Assembly: GCA_938023905.1 (NCBI GenBank)
Contig: CALJCO010000030.1
Coordinates: forward strand, 1-6,861
From: an uncultured Collinsella sp.
Lineage (GTDB): Bacteria; Actinomycetota; Coriobacteriia; Coriobacteriales; Coriobacteriaceae
Reading direction: 5' to 3'
DNA: 6,861 nt
Both the position numbers and the translations under genes were made by a program. Positions 6,338 through 6,861 of this stretch are shown one piece after another (positions within the stretch are counted from its first letter, which is position 1; the number at the start of each line of letters is the position of its first letter). Below the pieces are notes generated by a model. It saw only the letters and a program-made list of their open reading frames with translations. It searched no databases and was not told the origin of the DNA.

Positions 6338-6543
6338 TTTAGTCGCCCGCTGGCACGGACGTATCGCGCGAACGGTATCTTTACCTACTTCTTACGATGC
6401 CCGGCCATAGAACTAACGCTCGCGACACTATTGCTAACGTTCAATATTCTCACTCAACTGATAGGGATGCGTGAATAAGAATGATGGTGAGCTGAATATC
6501 ATCGAATTCGGTCCAAAACGTGAGCTAGCTTCATTAATATACA

Positions 6544-6556
6544 TAAAACCGTTTTA
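6544..6556. promoter_or_regulatory. 13-bp palindromic operator candidate
   Basis: TAAAAC and GTTTTA are perfect inverted arms around a single C (6550). The A-tract/CG/T-tract form resembles LacI/GalR/CcpA-family operators, although classical cre sites have an even-length core. It lies about 175 bp upstream of the promoter candidate of the plus-strand gene. Confidence 0.35.
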
Positions 6557-6720
6557 CCTATGCAATTCTGAATCATGGATTTATAGATGCGATGGGGGAT
6601 AATTTATAGGAAAAAGAGCGTTTACCTTAGAAAAGTTACTTTAGAGCGCCGAAGTGCATCATGGGGGAATCACATGCGATATACCGTTCATCGCACTGTG
6701 TTGACCGTTCGGGGGTGAGG

Positions 6721-6749
6721 TGGAATTGCGGGTGGAATTTGGATATAAC
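6721..6749 (+). promoter_or_regulatory. candidate promoter of the truncated plus-strand gene
   Basis: TATAAC (6744-6749, 5 of 6 to the -10 consensus) has the poor -35 TGGAAT (6721-6726) 17 bp upstream. The -35 lies in the first of two GGTGGAATT copies (6719-6727 and 6731-6739). Transcription would start near 6756 and give a leader of about 75 nt with two hairpins. A weak -35 with adjacent repeats suggests an activator-dependent promoter. Confidence 0.4.
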
Positions 6750-6765
6750 TAGAGCTGTCAGCAAG

Positions 6766-6790
6766 CAGCGCCCGTTACGGAAGGGCGCTG
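6766..6790 (+). promoter_or_regulatory. leader hairpin 1
   Basis: CAGCGCCC pairs with GGGCGCTG (8 bp). The loop can close two further T-A pairs past a single bulged G, giving an ACGG tetraloop at 6777-6780. No T-run follows, so it is not an intrinsic terminator. Confidence 0.55.
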
Positions 6791-6795
6791 ATAGA

Positions 6796-6814
6796 TTCGG
6801 CCGAAAGGCCCGAA
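6796..6814 (+). promoter_or_regulatory. leader hairpin 2 with GAAA tetraloop
   Basis: TTCGG+CC pairs with GG+CCGAA around a GAAA (GNRA) loop, with one bulged C on the 3' side. It begins 5 nt after hairpin 1 and ends 8 nt before the ribosome-binding site. Together the two hairpins may stabilise the mRNA or control access to the start. Confidence 0.5.
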
Positions 6815-6822
6815 AGAAAGGT

Positions 6823-6828
6823 AGGAGG
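6823..6828 (+). promoter_or_regulatory. strong but unusually close ribosome-binding site
   Basis: A full AGGAGG lies only 2 nt before the ATG at 6831, tighter than the usual 5-9 nt. A weaker AAGG at 6818-6821 is 9 nt away and may share the role. Confidence 0.7.
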
Positions 6829-6830
6829 CC

Positions 6831-6861
6831 ATGACGAAAGGTCTGCACGTGCCTTCCGAGA
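6831..6861 (+). CDS. arcA: start of probable arginine deiminase, cut by window end
   Basis: Only ten codons are visible: MTKGLHVPSE. This pattern (short lead, then HVxSE) matches the N-terminus of bacterial arginine deiminases as I remember it, where HVxSEIGKLK-type sequence leads into the first catalytic-domain strand. Arginine deiminase converts arginine to citrulline and ammonia, the first step of the ATP-yielding arginine deiminase pathway. The start is supported by an AGGAGG just upstream and a long control region. Ten residues are thin evidence, so a different protein is possible; the gene call is much safer than the name. It is divergent from ppk. Confidence 0.5.
   Translation, partial: MTKGLHVPSE

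Larger units (their letters stand above)
6281..6830. other. divergent 550-bp intergenic control region
   Basis: No gene-length ORF with a start signal is seen here. The part from about 6420 to 6640 is visibly more AT-rich than the flanking genes. It holds the ppk promoter side on the left (a hairpin at 6292-6306 and a promoter candidate) and on the right the control region of the plus-strand gene: a 13-bp palindrome (6544-6556), two sets of short tandem repeats (6683-6739), a -10 candidate, and two leader hairpins. An 8-bp palindrome TCGCGCGA also occurs at 6364-6371. Confidence 0.7.

Noticed and set aside
6281..6450. Pho box upstream of ppk (GTTCA at 6287-6291 and 6439-6443).
   Set aside because: The copies are isolated, about 150 bp apart, not the tandem 11-bp-spaced pair expected for PhoP.
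6701..6729. Promoter using the good -35 TTGACC at 6701-6706.
   Set aside because: The sequence 17 bp downstream (AATTGC) is not a -10, and the real -10 candidate TATAAC is too far away (37 bp).
6766..6814. Guanidine-II (mini-ykkC) riboswitch, suggested by the ACGG loop in the first hairpin.
   Set aside because: That class needs two hairpins with ACGR loops; the second loop here is GAAA and the stems are longer than usual.
6636..6848. Minus-strand 70-codon frame across the arcA leader.
   Set aside because: It would start inside the plus-strand gene and run back over its promoter and hairpins; composition is not protein-like and no ribosome-binding site is seen.

Overview
The window looks like chromosomal DNA from a high-GC Gram-positive gut actinobacterium of the class Coriobacteriia; Collinsella or a close relative is my best guess. 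The basis is GC-rich coding sequence, strong Shine-Dalgarno sites at several genes, and the style of the proteins (a P1-family hydrolase, a long PPK1, and the start of a probable arginine deiminase). The taxon is an inference from protein character; I could not run a search. No IS element, phage gene, CRISPR array, tRNA or rRNA is visible, so this is an ordinary housekeeping/metabolic region.

From left to right, five complete genes lie on the minus strand: a P1/S58-family N-terminal-nucleophile hydrolase (76-1077), a Maf-type nucleotide pyrophosphatase (1179-1760), a DJ-1/PfpI-family protein (1757-2299), a RumA-type 23S rRNA m5U methyltransferase with a 4Fe-4S cysteine motif (2406-3719), and polyphosphate kinase 1 (3821-6280). 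A sixth gene starts on the plus strand at 6831 and is cut by the window end; its ten visible residues fit an arginine deiminase N-terminus. Between ppk and this gene is a divergent intergenic region of 550 bp, clearly more AT-rich than the genes.

The transcription units can be partly read. ppk ends at a strong hairpin terminator (13-bp stem, 3769-3810), which makes the methyltransferase gene a separate unit and shows that its longest possible ORF start, inside the terminator, is not the real one. The DJ-1 and maf genes overlap by 4 bp (ATGA) and share a good promoter (2336-2364) overlapped by a perfect 7-bp inverted repeat at the likely transcription start. This looks like a regulated two-gene unit for cleaning up damaged metabolites or nucleotides. 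A weaker hairpin after maf separates it from the P1 hydrolase, which has its own good ribosome-binding site.

I found no convincing new biological system. The points most worth a second look are the roughly 120-residue C-terminal tail of PPK1 (a Pro/Gln repeat, then a basic patch, then a Gly/Leu-rich hydrophobic end), the coupled and apparently operator-controlled DJ-1/maf pair, and the structured leader and repeat-rich control region of the truncated plus-strand gene.
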